Source of the DNA: Treponema sp. UBA4873
GTDB taxonomy: Bacteria > Spirochaetota > Spirochaetia > Treponematales > Treponemataceae
Direction of reading: 5' to 3'
Assembly: GCA_002399405.1 (NCBI GenBank)
Contig: DHDP01000016.1
Location: 62,001 to 126,000, forward strand
DNA length: 64,000 bases
Made by a program: the position numbers and the translations under genes. Positions within the stretch are counted from its first letter, which is position 1; each line of letters begins with the position of its first letter. The notes below the pieces were generated by a model. It made no database searches and was not told the origin of the DNA. It worked only from the letters and a program-made list of their open reading frames with translations. Shown here one piece after another: positions 1 through 8,602 of this stretch.

Positions 1-305
1 TCAAAGAGATGGCGCTGTACCTTTCCGAAACCGGAAAACCCGTATGGATCCGGCACGTGCTCATTCCCGGCATTACGGACAACGACGAGTATCTTGTCAG
101 GACGCGTGATTTTATCAGGACGCTCGGAAACGTCGAGCGGGTCGAAGTACTTCCGTATCACACGTTCGGAGTTTATAAATGGAAAGAACTCGGCCTTGAT
201 TACCGGCTCGACGGCGTCGAGTCTCCGACTGAGGAGCGCATCAGAAACGCGGAAACTATTCTCGAAACGGCGGAATACACCGGCTGGCAGAAAGAATTCA
301 GATAA
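1..305 (+). CDS. pflA: Pyruvate formate-lyase activating enzyme, C-terminal part
   Basis: The reading frame is open from the window edge to TAA at 303-305, so the 5' part, including the radical-SAM CxxxCxxC cluster, lies outside. The visible 100 residues carry stretches typical of PflA: IRHVLIPGITDNDEYL, then LGNVERVEVLPYHTFG followed by YKWKELG. The family uses a 4Fe-4S cluster and S-adenosylmethionine to install the glycyl radical on pyruvate formate-lyase in anaerobic fermentation. The ATG at position 9 is internal, because homology continues upstream of it. The gene is followed by its own intergenic gap and a new promoter, so it probably ends the preceding operon. Confidence 0.9.
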   Translation, partial: KEMALYLSETGKPVWIRHVLIPGITDNDEYLVRTRDFIRTLGNVERVEVLPYHTFGVYKWKELGLDYRLDGVESPTEERIRNAETILETAEYTGWQKEFR

Positions 306-317
306 CATTATCATTTA

Positions 318-346
318 TTGAAGTATTTTAAATACTGGTTTATACT
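318..346 (+). promoter_or_regulatory. Sigma-70-type promoter of the LpoB-like operon, with spacer palindrome
   Basis: A -35 box TTGAAG (318-323) and a -10 box TATACT (341-346) are separated by exactly 17 bases, 36 bases before the ATG at 382. The spacer contains the odd-centred palindrome AGTATTTTAAATACT (322-336), a possible operator. The promoter call rests on the two boxes; the regulator is unknown. Confidence 0.6.
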
Positions 347-381
347 CTACATCAGATTCATTATTCGAACGAGGTGTAAAA

Positions 382-990
382 ATGAAGAGAAGCTTTCCTG
401 TATATCTTGTAGCTGCCGTTGCTGCTGTCTGTATGCTGGCGTCGTGTGCGACGACTGTGGAACGCGTCAAAGCCGACGATGTCGTCGATCTTGACGGCTA
501 CTGGAACGACAGCGACGTACGCATCGTGTGCGAATCACTTATAAGCGACTGCATAAAATCTCCCCGGATTGCCAACTATAAAAAAGAAAACGGGCGCAAT
601 CCCGTTGCAATAATCGGAAAAATAAGCAACGACAGCGACGAGCATATCGACACGTCGATAGTCGCGAAAAAGTTCCAGAACGCAATAATTAACGGGGGCG
701 TCATGGATTTTGTTTCGGACAAAAATGAACGCGAGGAACTGCGCGGGGAACGCCTCGACCAGCAGGACAACGCGAGCGAAGAGACGGCGAAAGCGATCGG
801 CAACGAGACAGGCGCCGATTTCATGCTGCTCGGCTCCATCAAGACAATCGTACAGACGGAAGGAAGAAAATCGGTCCGCGCCTATTTCGTGTATGCGGAG
901 CTCCACGATCTCGAGACGAACAGGATAATCTGGAGCGGCGAAAACGACGGAATCAAGAAGGTTATAAACAGACCTGCCGCAAAAATGTAA
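382..990 (+). CDS. LpoB-like lipoprotein
   Basis: A 202-residue secreted protein with a lipoprotein signal: KR, a hydrophobic run, then LASC with Cys22 as the likely lipidated residue. The mature part fits the LpoB/COG3417 family, with VAIIGKISNDSDEHIDTSIV followed by a segment reading ETGADFMLLGSIKTIVQ. LpoB in enterobacteria activates a class A penicillin-binding protein; in other phyla the role is unproven. It is the first gene of a three-gene unit with a COG3014-like protein and an LPP20-like protein, an arrangement seen in several phyla. A GAGGTG ribosome site lies before ATG 382. The family call is good; a peptidoglycan role is inference. Confidence 0.75.
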   Translation: MKRSFPVYLVAAVAAVCMLASCATTVERVKADDVVDLDGYWNDSDVRIVCESLISDCIKSPRIANYKKENGRNPVAIIGKISNDSDEHIDTSIVAKKFQNAIINGGVMDFVSDKNEREELRGERLDQQDNASEETAKAIGNETGADFMLLGSIKTIVQTEGRKSVRAYFVYAELHDLETNRIIWSGENDGIKKVINRPAAKM

Positions 991-999
991 TCTGCTTCC

Positions 1000-2541
1000 A
1001 TGTTGATGAAACGTGTTCTTAAAATTTTTTCCGCGGTTCTCGTGGCAGGGGTGCTTTTGTGCTCGTGCGCGTCGGTGTCTTCGTCGGCGGGACTTCAATC
1101 GTCGGCACATCCTAAAAAAATCAGGTACAACGAAAAGCGGTTCAACAGTGCGCTTGCGAAGGGTGATTTCACTTCGTGTGCGGGAATGCTTCTCGGGCAG
1201 AACGTAAGCGGAAACGATGTCATCCGCCAGAATCTCGACATAGCGATGCTCGAACATTACGCGAAGGCATACGGGGCGTCGAACGAAATATGCAATAAGA
1301 CGGACGGGCTTATGCATGACGCCGTCACGAAAAGCATAACAAAGACGGTCGCGTCGGCGACGCTCAACGAAAACGCGTCGGAATACACCGGCACCGTGTA
1401 CGAGTATCTCTACATAAACGTGTTCAACGCGCTCAATTATTACAATCAGGGAAACATGGAGGACGCGCTCGTCGAGATTCGTAAAATTAATAACAAACAG
1501 CGCGAGTACATCACGAAATACGGAGAGGCCGCTCTGCAGCAGGTACAGGCGGATACGAAGGATATAACCGACGCCGATTATGCGGCGCGGTTTTTCGGAA
1601 TCAACGTGCCCGCCCTCAAGGCGAAATCTCCGCCGGCGGCGACGGAAGCGGACGTTTTCCGCGATTCGGCCGCTGCACGGTATTTGAGCATGGTGTTCAT
1701 GATGATGAACGGCGACGGCGGCAACGCGCGCGTCGACCGCGACGTTCTTGCAAAGCTGAATCCGGGATTCGACGCGGACAGCGAACTTGCGATACCTGAC
1801 GGAAAGGGCCGCCTCGACGTCGTCGCTTTCAGCAACCTTATCGGACGGCGCTATGAGCAGGCGTTTTATTTTCCGGGAGACGTCGTAAGCGGAGTGCTCG
1901 CCGCCGGCTCTCATATTGTGGGGAGGGGCCCCGAGTCGCTTATAATGCTTCCGCCGCTTGCGGACGGTGTTGAAATTCCCGCATTCAGAATCAAATTCGT
2001 GTATCCGAATTACAAAGAGAGTGCCGTACCGCGGAAAGTTTCATCGGTACGGATCGTAATGGACGGCGGTGCAGTGCAGAATCTTCAGCTGCTGGAGAAT
2101 TTCAACGATGCGGTTGCGATGGACGTGCGCGTCCGCGCGTCGAAGGATTTCGGGCGCAGCGTCATCCGCAGCCTCGTGAAAAAAATGTCCGCGGTAGCGG
2201 CGGGCGAGGCGGCGCTTGCGGCAGCTTACAAAGGTCTCGATAAAAACGGAAGAAGCGCAGGGGAAGAGATACTGGCACGCATAGCATATAATGTCACCTA
2301 TGCGGGCGTCGTTGCGGCGATAGAAGCCGTCGACCTTGCGGAAACGGCCGATGTCCGCCAGTGCAGGTATCTGCCGGGCACGGCAAATGCGGGGGGCGTT
2401 GCGCTTGCTCCCGGAACGTATTCGTTTACCGTCCAGTATCTTGATTCCGGCGGAAAAATTGTTAATGAAGAAAAATTCAGTTCAGTGGAGGTACGGGCGG
2501 GGAAACCTGTTCTTGTGGAGTCGATATGCATAAAATCGTAA
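1000..2541 (+). CDS. COG3014-like lipoprotein
   Basis: A 513-residue lipoprotein whose signal ends in LLCSC (Cys23). The N-terminal half has helical, TPR-like features (YNEKRFNSALAKGDFTSCAG, later YLYINVFNALNYYNQGN), followed by a segment rich in small residues and a C-terminal beta-like tail. I recognise it as resembling the COG3014 proteins that travel with LpoB-like and LPP20-like genes; no biochemical function is established. The start is ATG 1000 or ATG 1006, neither with a clear ribosome site, so it may be translationally coupled to the gene ending at 990. The 3' end overlaps the next gene by 16 bases. Confidence 0.65.
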   Translation: MLMKRVLKIFSAVLVAGVLLCSCASVSSSAGLQSSAHPKKIRYNEKRFNSALAKGDFTSCAGMLLGQNVSGNDVIRQNLDIAMLEHYAKAYGASNEICNKTDGLMHDAVTKSITKTVASATLNENASEYTGTVYEYLYINVFNALNYYNQGNMEDALVEIRKINNKQREYITKYGEAALQQVQADTKDITDADYAARFFGINVPALKAKSPPAATEADVFRDSAAARYLSMVFMMMNGDGGNARVDRDVLAKLNPGFDADSELAIPDGKGRLDVVAFSNLIGRRYEQAFYFPGDVVSGVLAAGSHIVGRGPESLIMLPPLADGVEIPAFRIKFVYPNYKESAVPRKVSSVRIVMDGGAVQNLQLLENFNDAVAMDVRVRASKDFGRSVIRSLVKKMSAVAAGEAALAAAYKGLDKNGRSAGEEILARIAYNVTYAGVVAAIEAVDLAETADVRQCRYLPGTANAGGVALAPGTYSFTVQYLDSGGKIVNEEKFSSVEVRAGKPVLVESICIKS

Positions 2542-3593
2542 AACCTTTTTTTATATTTATTTTGTTAATATTGCAGGCGTACATATACGGATATTCGAAA
2601 AACAAAAGCGCCGATTACGGAAGCATGCCGGGCTGGGTGAACATTCCGTCCTCGTCGTATGCTGTCGGAAAATATTTTTCGACTGTCGGGGATGGTCCTG
2701 ACAGGCAGACTGCGGAGCTTAAAGCCGTGCAGGGAATCGCGTCGCTGTTCGGGCAGAACGTCGTATCAGTTGCGACCGCAAAGCAGCAGATGGAGCATTC
2801 CGAAACTGGCGGCGAAAGTACGAATTCACGGAATCAGACGGTAAGTCAGGATATTATTCAGGACGTGAATCAGGACGACGTCGTCGGGGTTGAAATAAAG
2901 GAATACTGGTTCGACAGTAAAAATAACGTGTGGTACGTGCTTGCCGTGCTCGATAAGGACAAGACCGCATCGTTGTACGGCACGATGATACGCAAAAACA
3001 ACGATCTGATAAACGGATTTGTCGACCGCTCCGGTACGGCCGGAGCGCCGATGGATACGTACGCGTGCTTCGCTTCCGCCGAGACGATTGCGGAAACGAA
3101 CGATGTGTACCTGAAGCGGCTTTCGGTTGTTAATTCCGAAACGGGGAAAGCGCTGCGTGCGGAATCTTTGTCCGTTTCGGAGCTCACTGCAAAGATGAAG
3201 GAAGTTGCGGGAATGATACCCGTCCTCGTAGACATACAAGGCGACGAAACCGGACGGATTGCTGCGGAATTTGCAGAAGTGATTGCAGGCGAAGGATTTC
3301 TCACAAGCAGCGGGAAAAAAGAGCGGTATGAACTGACCGGCGCGATACAGTTCAGTGCTACGGAAAATTCGACCGGTACGATAAAATACTGCAGATATAC
3401 GATTGACTGCGCTTTCAGAGACACTGTCAGCGGAGCGACGCTGATTCCGTACAATAAGGCGGGGCGTGAGGGTGCGGGAAATCAGGAAGAAGCGAAGAGC
3501 CGCGCCGTGAATGCGCTGCAGAAAGCCGTCGGCAGTGAATTCGCGTCTGTTTTGTCTGACTATCTGCACTCGCAGAGTCAAAAAGATTTATAG
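2526..3593 (+). CDS. LPP20-family-like exported protein
   Basis: A 355-residue protein with an N-terminal hydrophobic signal (KPFFIFILLILQAYIYGYS) but no lipobox cysteine. After it comes PGWVNIP, then YAVGKYFSTVGDGPDRQTAELKA, which matches the LPP20 pattern of a proline-glycine-tryptophan motif followed by a glycine turn and an AE-A helix that begins a repeated domain. The start overlaps the upstream gene by 16 bases, which supports co-translation. LPP20 proteins are outer-membrane-associated in Helicobacter and otherwise uncharacterised. The position after LpoB-like and COG3014-like genes suggests the three form an envelope complex. Confidence 0.6.
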   Translation: MHKIVKPFFIFILLILQAYIYGYSKNKSADYGSMPGWVNIPSSSYAVGKYFSTVGDGPDRQTAELKAVQGIASLFGQNVVSVATAKQQMEHSETGGESTNSRNQTVSQDIIQDVNQDDVVGVEIKEYWFDSKNNVWYVLAVLDKDKTASLYGTMIRKNNDLINGFVDRSGTAGAPMDTYACFASAETIAETNDVYLKRLSVVNSETGKALRAESLSVSELTAKMKEVAGMIPVLVDIQGDETGRIAAEFAEVIAGEGFLTSSGKKERYELTGAIQFSATENSTGTIKYCRYTIDCAFRDTVSGATLIPYNKAGREGAGNQEEAKSRAVNALQKAVGSEFASVLSDYLHSQSQKDL

Positions 3594-3606
3594 TTCTTCC
3601 ATAAGA

Positions 3607-3627
3607 AATGAGAATATGTTTCTCATT
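3607..3627. promoter_or_regulatory. Perfect inverted repeat between the LPP20-like gene and feoA
   Basis: AATGAGAA and TTCTCATT form a perfect 8-bp inverted repeat around a 5-base centre. It lies 13 bases after the stop of the upstream gene and about 45 bases before the feo promoter. There is no T run after it, so it is not a convincing terminator. The half site resembles Fur-type half sites, so a second metal regulator could bind here. Either reading is tentative. Confidence 0.35.
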
Positions 3628-3657
3628 CATGCCGGCTTGAAAAAGACCTGCGAAATA

Positions 3658-3726
3658 GTTAGCATGTGCTATTGACAATAACATAAAGTTAGGATATGTT
3701 AACTGCGTAAGTTAGCAGGGACTAAT
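3658..3726 (+). promoter_or_regulatory. feo operon promoter with three DtxR-box-like operators
   Basis: A -35 box TTGACA (3672-3677), a 17-base spacer and a -10 box TATGTT (3695-3700) make a strong promoter. Three copies of one palindrome type surround it: GTTAGCATGTGCTATT (3658-3673) overlaps the -35, GTTAGGATATGTTAAC (3688-3703) covers the -10, and GTTAGCAGGGACTAAT (3711-3726) lies over the transcription start region. The half site TTAG resembles that of DtxR/IdeR boxes. Occupancy by a metal-loaded repressor here would block feo expression when iron is plentiful. Confidence 0.75.
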
Positions 3727-3771
3727 GACAATATCTCTGCCGGCAGTGCGAAATCACAAGGAGAAAATACG

Positions 3772-3981
3772 ATGCCTCTATCAATGTGCTCTATCGGTAC
3801 GGAATGTATCGTGAAAAAAGTCGGCGGTTCGGGAGCGGTGAAGCAGCACCTTAACGAGATAGGGTTCAATGTGGGAACGCCGGTGACGGTTGTTTCATCC
3901 ATAAGCGGGAATATCATCGTACAGGTAAAGGATTCCCGTTTCGCAATAGACCGTGCGATGGCAAACCGTATTATGGTTTGA
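3772..3981 (+). CDS. feoA: FeoA domain protein, first copy
   Basis: A 69-residue SH3-like protein of the FeoA family, small and cytoplasmic, required with FeoB for ferrous iron uptake in several bacteria. The typical pattern is present: a hydrophobic start, VKKVGGSGAVKQHLNEIGF (the loop and helix of the fold), then a glycine turn and a valine-rich strand. AAGGAG precedes ATG 3772 at good distance. It is the first gene after the multi-operator promoter at 3658-3726. The second feoA follows after 86 bases, and feoB after that. Length is normal for the family. Confidence 0.9.
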   Translation: MPLSMCSIGTECIVKKVGGSGAVKQHLNEIGFNVGTPVTVVSSISGNIIVQVKDSRFAIDRAMANRIMV

Positions 3982-4067
3982 AAGCGGTATCCGGTCGTCA
4001 TTTTTACTGGCAATATTTAAACAGACAGTTCGGGCGTGCAGGATGTCCGGGCAAGGAGATTCTCATA

Positions 4068-4289
4068 ATGAAAACGTTAAGGGACGTTTCAGTCGGCGAG
4101 ACGGTAAAGGTAAAACGTCTTGAGGGGGAAGGTGCGCTCAAGCGCCGTCTTATGGATATGGGCTTTACGAACGGATGCAGTGTGTTCATTCGCAAGGTTG
4201 CGCCGCTCGGTGATCCGGTGGAAGTCACTATCAGAGGATACGAATTAAGTGTCCGCAGAAACGATGCTCAGTGCATCGAGATAGAATAG
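4068..4289 (+). CDS. feoA: FeoA domain protein, second copy
   Basis: A 73-residue FeoA protein that matches the family better than the first copy: TVKVKRLEGEGALKRRLMDMGF, then PLGDPVEVTIRGYELSVRR, with the conserved MGF and the GYELSVR strand. The chosen start is ATG 4068 because AAGGAG lies just upstream; an earlier in-frame ATG at 3978 overlaps the previous gene's stop and has no homology. Two adjacent feoA genes before one feoB are common in Firmicutes and spirochaetes, and the two proteins probably act on the same FeoB. Confidence 0.92.
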   Translation: MKTLRDVSVGETVKVKRLEGEGALKRRLMDMGFTNGCSVFIRKVAPLGDPVEVTIRGYELSVRRNDAQCIEIE

Positions 4290-4343
4290 GGGAATGAATG
4301 ATTGCGAGCGGTTAAGCCGCAGTCATGAATGTCTCGTATTGAA

Positions 4344-4362
4344 AACAAAGCGAAGCTTTGTT
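4344..4362 (+). promoter_or_regulatory. Short stable hairpin between feoA and feoB
   Basis: AACAAAGC and GCTTTGTT form a perfect 8-bp stem with a GAA loop, followed by GACTTTTTA. It sits 23 bases before the feoB start. It could be a weak attenuator or a processing stem that sets the ratio of FeoA to FeoB. The T run is interrupted, so full termination is unlikely. Confidence 0.4.
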
Positions 4363-4384
4363 GACTTTTTATAGGAGTTATAAA

Positions 4385-6559
4385 ATGATAAAAATAGCGC
4401 TTGCCGGTAATCCGAACTGCGGTAAAACAACGATGTTCAATTCGCTTACGGGTGCGAATCAGTATGTAGGTAACTGGCCCGGAGTTACTGTCGAGAAAAA
4501 AGAAGGAAAAATGAAGGGCGGCGGTGACATTGTCGTCACGGACCTTCCCGGTATTTATTCACTGTCTCCGTATACACCGGAGGAAGTCGTAAGCCGCGAC
4601 TATCTTGCGGGAAATGAACCAGCCGCAGTGCTTAATCTTGTCGATGCAACGAACATTGAACGCAATCTGTACCTTACGACACAGATTCTTGAACTCGGCA
4701 AACCCGTCGTCGTTGCACTGAACATGATCGACGCGCTTAAAAAATCGGGCGACAGAATCGATTCGGCAAAACTTTCCGCCGCACTCGGCTGCAAAGTTAT
4801 TGAAACGTCGGCGCTTCACGGAACGGGCGTAAAGGAAGCGGCCGCAGCCGCTGCGGAAGAGGCCCGTAAATCGAACGCGGTTGTACCGAAGGCCTGTTTC
4901 GCCGCAGATGTAGAGAACTCTATTTCACGAATGACGGAATTCGTTCCGTCCGAAGTTCCCGGACAGCTCAGACGCTGGTATGCAATCAAGATGATTGAAC
5001 GCGACAGCGTCGTTATGAATAAACTCAACCTGAGCGCCGCCGACAAAGTGAGTGTTGAAGGAATAATAAAAACACTCGAGACTGCGCGCGACGACGACAG
5101 CGAATCGATTATTACGAACGAGCGGTACGAATACATTTCTTCAATATTGAAGGGGTGTCTGCATAAATCGGGACGGAAATTAACAACGTCCGATAAAGTC
5201 GATAAGATCGTAACGAACCGCTGGCTCGGTATTCCGATTTTTCTGCTTGTCATGTGGGCCGTATATTACCTTTCGGTGACGACTGCCGGCACCTTCATGA
5301 CCGACTGGACGAACGATTCATTCGTCGGCGGGATTCAGGGAGCCGTGCAGGGATGGATGGAGGGCGGCGGTGCGAATCCTGTGCTTATCGATTGTATCGT
5401 CAACGGCGTTATCGGCGGTGTCGGTGCCGTTCTCGGATTTGTTCCGCAGATGGCGCTTCTCTTCCTGCTTCTTTCGATTCTTGAAGACTGCGGTTACATG
5501 GTGCGCATTGCGTTCGTTATGGACCGTGTGTTCAGACGGTTCGGACTTTCCGGTAAAAGTTTTATCCCGCTTCTTATTTCTTCGGGATGCGGCGTTCCGG
5601 GGATTATGGCCTCGAAAACAATCGAAAACGAAAACGACCGGCGTCTGACTATAATGACGACGACGTGGATTCCCTGCGGAGCAAAGCTTCCCGTTATTGC
5701 ACTTATGGGCGCGGTTATGGTGCAGCATGTCTCGAGCATAAACTCGTCTCTGATTGCTCCCGGTATGTACGCAGTCGGTGTTGCCGCAGTTCTCGTTGCA
5801 GCGATTATGCTTAAAAAAACAAAGCCGTTCCACGGTGAAGCAGCTCCGTTCGTTATGGAGCTGCCGCAGTATCACCTGCCGCAGCCGAAGACTGTACTTA
5901 TGCATACGTGGGAACGTCTGAAGGGCTTTATCATCAAGGCGGGAACGATTCTGTTCCTTGCGTGTCTTGTAATGTGGTTCCTTTCGAGTTACGGAATACA
6001 GGACGGCCGTTTCGGTCTTGTCGATTCACCCGATTCACTGCTTGCTGCGATCGGAAACGTCATACGATGGATATTCGTTCCTCTCGGCTTCGGCGGAGAA
6101 GTCGGCGGATGGCAGGCTGCAGCTGCAAGTCTTTCGGGATTTTCGGCGAAGGAATCTATCGTAGGTACGATGGGTGTTCTTGCGAATGTTTCGGAAGATC
6201 AGCTTGAGGAAGCGGGATCCGTTGCGGCTGCTATTGCCGGATGGTTCCCGAATGTACCTGCGGCATTCGCGTTCCTTTTGTTCAATCTGCTTGATTCTCC
6301 GTGTCTGGCTGCAATATCGACAATGTCGCACGAGCTCAACAGCAGAAAGTGGTTCTGGTTCGCCATCCTGTTCCAGAATGCATTCGCATACATCGTCACG
6401 CTCTGCGTTTATCAGTACAGCATGCTTTTTACAACCGGTGTGTTCGGAGTGGGTACTGTGTTCGCGCTTGTATTCACAATCGCAATTCTGTATATGCTGT
6501 TCAGACGCGATCCGTATGCAAAAGAGAATTCTTTGAAAATGAGCAGAACGGCTGCATAA
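4385..6559 (+). CDS. feoB: Ferrous iron transporter FeoB
   Basis: A 724-residue FeoB: an N-terminal G domain followed by a polytopic membrane part. The G1 loop GNPNCGKT is at residues 8-15, the G3 motif DLPGIYS near 54 and the G4 motif NMID near 115. The membrane half has the two gate motifs, including SSGCGVPGIMA. It uses nucleotide hydrolysis to bring Fe(II) across the inner membrane. The start is ATG 4385 after TAGGAG; an in-frame ATG 27 bases earlier lacks a ribosome site. The gene is complete, with no missing key residue seen, and continues into a FeoB-associated small protein. Confidence 0.97.
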   Translation: MIKIALAGNPNCGKTTMFNSLTGANQYVGNWPGVTVEKKEGKMKGGGDIVVTDLPGIYSLSPYTPEEVVSRDYLAGNEPAAVLNLVDATNIERNLYLTTQILELGKPVVVALNMIDALKKSGDRIDSAKLSAALGCKVIETSALHGTGVKEAAAAAAEEARKSNAVVPKACFAADVENSISRMTEFVPSEVPGQLRRWYAIKMIERDSVVMNKLNLSAADKVSVEGIIKTLETARDDDSESIITNERYEYISSILKGCLHKSGRKLTTSDKVDKIVTNRWLGIPIFLLVMWAVYYLSVTTAGTFMTDWTNDSFVGGIQGAVQGWMEGGGANPVLIDCIVNGVIGGVGAVLGFVPQMALLFLLLSILEDCGYMVRIAFVMDRVFRRFGLSGKSFIPLLISSGCGVPGIMASKTIENENDRRLTIMTTTWIPCGAKLPVIALMGAVMVQHVSSINSSLIAPGMYAVGVAAVLVAAIMLKKTKPFHGEAAPFVMELPQYHLPQPKTVLMHTWERLKGFIIKAGTILFLACLVMWFLSSYGIQDGRFGLVDSPDSLLAAIGNVIRWIFVPLGFGGEVGGWQAAAASLSGFSAKESIVGTMGVLANVSEDQLEEAGSVAAAIAGWFPNVPAAFAFLLFNLLDSPCLAAISTMSHELNSRKWFWFAILFQNAFAYIVTLCVYQYSMLFTTGVFGVGTVFALVFTIAILYMLFRRDPYAKENSLKMSRTAA

Positions 6560-6637
6560 ACGGATAAAAGTACATTCGTGTACTTTTGCCGTGCAGACCA
6601 TACAGCCGGAGTGGAGTTTATATCAGGAGGTGTTACG

Positions 6638-6820
6638 ATGACAGTAAACATTGTGGCGGTTGTGCTGCTTGCTTCATGTGTCGTGCTTGCGGTACGGGCG
6701 ATTGTTAAAAATTATAAACATGCAAAAGCTACCGGCAATCCTGGCTGCATCGGATGCAGTGCCTGCAGCGGGAAACACGACGGATGCTGCGGAGTACAGT
6801 TCAGGGATGTAAGTAAGTAG
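6638..6820 (+). CDS. FeoB-associated Cys-rich membrane protein
   Basis: A 60-residue protein with one N-terminal membrane helix (VNIVAVVLLASCVVLAVRAIV), a basic stretch, and a cysteine cluster GCIGCSACSGKHDGCCG. This is the pattern of the FeoB-associated Cys-rich membrane protein family (PF12669). The start is ATG 6638 with AGGAGG just upstream. The cysteines could bind metal or relay redox state next to FeoB; that role is inferred from family and position, not shown. It lies 78 bases after feoB in the same direction. Confidence 0.88.
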   Translation: MTVNIVAVVLLASCVVLAVRAIVKNYKHAKATGNPGCIGCSACSGKHDGCCGVQFRDVSK

Positions 6821-6952
6821 TGCTTTTACGGCGGACGGAGCGGCGGAAAATCCGGTACGGGTTTTATATCGCCGCTGTTCTGTCCGTTTCTTGAATTAAA
6901 AATCAGGCGGATCTCCAGCCTCTAAAGAATATGGAAACATAAGGAGTTTTCT

Positions 6953-8011
6953 ATGAAAAAAATTATTGCAGCAGCGCTGGCATGCGCTGCTCTCGTCGGC
7001 GGTTCTGCGGCATCTGCGGAAGAATCAACAGAAACAAACAACAGCGTTATCACGTTCTCGAACGAGCTCGGGTCTGACGTCGTGAATATCACAAAAGATA
7101 AAACAACTTTTGCGGGATTTTACGATGAGGTGACTGCTGATATCACTTCGGAAAAAGTCGACGCCGGTATCGATGCGACGCTCAGACTCGGTGTTGATGA
7201 AGACGGAAAGCCCGATTCGTTCAGCTGGAGCGGCGACGATTTCGACTGGTATCTGACGTTCCGTCCGATTCAGACGGTTTCGCTCGGATTCAGCACCGAT
7301 TTCCCCGCGGCAGGTTCGTATCTTGCGGTCGAGGACGACAACATAGCAGGCGGAAAACTGGGAAGCGACGGATTTACCGCCGCGTTCACCGGAGTTCCGG
7401 GACTTATGCTTGCCGCAACAGTTCCTTTTTCGTCCGATACTGACGGTGGGTACAACTGGTTCAAGCATACGGAAACCGATGACGACGGCGACGAAACGAC
7501 AACGTATCTGAATTTCGGATTCGGTGCGGAATACAGCTTTGCGGATAAGGGAACGCTCGCTGCGGTCGTTCACAATCCGGTGAATACTGATTCCTTCGGA
7601 TACGGCGTGTACGGTTCACTTACTCCATTCGAGGGACTCGCTGTTTACGGCGGATACGCATACCGCGATGAAGACGGCATATGCGACGTCGCGGGCGACA
7701 ATCTGTTCAACGCGAGCGTGTCGTACACGAAAGACGCATTCGGCTGCGCGGCCGACTATGTCTCCACCGACACTGATTTCTATACGGGGGTGAACGTTTC
7801 TTATAATGTAACGGAGACGATCAATGTCGCGCTCGGCGGTACAGTCAACGCCGCATACGACGATGCATCCTCAGGAACGTACGTGCTGAAACCGGCCGTG
7901 ACGTATACGCCTGGAGAAATCGGGGAGTTCTACGCGGAAGCCGACTTCAGTTTTGTCGACGAGGATTTCGACTCAGTCTGCTTCCCTGTGTACTGGAAGT
8001 ATTCGTTCTGA
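6953..8011 (+). CDS. Predicted outer-membrane beta-barrel protein of the feo operon
   Basis: A 352-residue exported protein with a clear signal peptide ending SAASAEE, then many short alternating strands and a C-terminal segment FPVYWKYSF that ends in phenylalanine, the usual sign of a BAM-inserted barrel. The protein is acidic and rich in Asp and Gly. It resembles porin-like barrels common in treponemes, but I cannot name a family. AAGGAG precedes ATG 6953. Its position between feoB and DUF3793/flavodoxin suggests that the operon supplies its own outer-membrane pore for ferrous iron or another small solute. Confidence 0.65.
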   Translation: MKKIIAAALACAALVGGSAASAEESTETNNSVITFSNELGSDVVNITKDKTTFAGFYDEVTADITSEKVDAGIDATLRLGVDEDGKPDSFSWSGDDFDWYLTFRPIQTVSLGFSTDFPAAGSYLAVEDDNIAGGKLGSDGFTAAFTGVPGLMLAATVPFSSDTDGGYNWFKHTETDDDGDETTTYLNFGFGAEYSFADKGTLAAVVHNPVNTDSFGYGVYGSLTPFEGLAVYGGYAYRDEDGICDVAGDNLFNASVSYTKDAFGCAADYVSTDTDFYTGVNVSYNVTETINVALGGTVNAAYDDASSGTYVLKPAVTYTPGEIGEFYAEADFSFVDEDFDSVCFPVYWKYSF

Positions 8012-8025
8012 AAAAGAGGTGCGTC

Positions 8026-8601
8026 GTGAGTTTTGATGAAGCTGTCGTACATTGCGGCGCACCGGCTTTGTGCGGAATAAAACCTTCCTGTCTGTTTTCC
8101 GTTCACCGGAAAATGTACGAAAAGATGAAGGTGCGGGAATGGAGCAGCGAATTTAAGAAGGACGGAAGGTATATAATCGCGCTGCCGAAAGAAAACGAGC
8201 GTATGCTGTTGTTTGTTTACGATAAACACCTGCTTGAAAAACAGTGTACGCCGTGCTGCGTGAGAAAATACCTGAAGCGGAAAAGATATCCCGTCGAATC
8301 GGGATTTAATGCGGTCCTTGCGGAGCTGCTCCACCGGCTTTCCGCGGAGCAGAACTTTCCGCACGAAGTGGGAGTTTTTTTAGGATATCCGCTTGAAGAC
8401 GTCAAGGCCTTCGAGCGGACGTCGGGCAAAGCGTGCCGTTACAGCGGTTTCTGGAAAGTGTACGGCGATATTGATACGGCACAGAAGCGGATGAACGTGT
8501 ATAAAGCGTGCAGCGTACAGTGCAGCGAGCTGGTCAGAAACGGAATGGCAGTTCCCGCCGCCGCAAAAGAGTACATGGCTGCAATTTATAGGAGTTATTA
8601 A
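8026..8601 (+). CDS. DUF3793 family protein
   Basis: A 191-residue cytoplasmic protein with no membrane helix. It matches DUF3793: an early HCGAPALCGIKPSCLF motif, then VYDKHLLEKQ, and later EVGVFLGYPLEDVKAF followed by CRYSGFWKVYGD. The function is unknown, but the family is often found beside feo genes and flavodoxins in anaerobes, which fits this context. The start is GTG 8026 after AGAGG, 14 bases after the barrel gene. The many cysteines and a histidine near the N terminus may bind metal; that is speculation. Confidence 0.85.
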   Translation: MSFDEAVVHCGAPALCGIKPSCLFSVHRKMYEKMKVREWSSEFKKDGRYIIALPKENERMLLFVYDKHLLEKQCTPCCVRKYLKRKRYPVESGFNAVLAELLHRLSAEQNFPHEVGVFLGYPLEDVKAFERTSGKACRYSGFWKVYGDIDTAQKRMNVYKACSVQCSELVRNGMAVPAAAKEYMAAIYRSY

Positions 8602-8602
8602 T

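Noticed and set aside
535..1914. A 459-codon open frame on the minus strand opposite the LpoB-like and COG3014-like genes
   Set aside because: It lies wholly antisense to two genes with signal peptides and family similarity, spans two genes, and is Arg/Val/His-rich as expected of a shadow frame.
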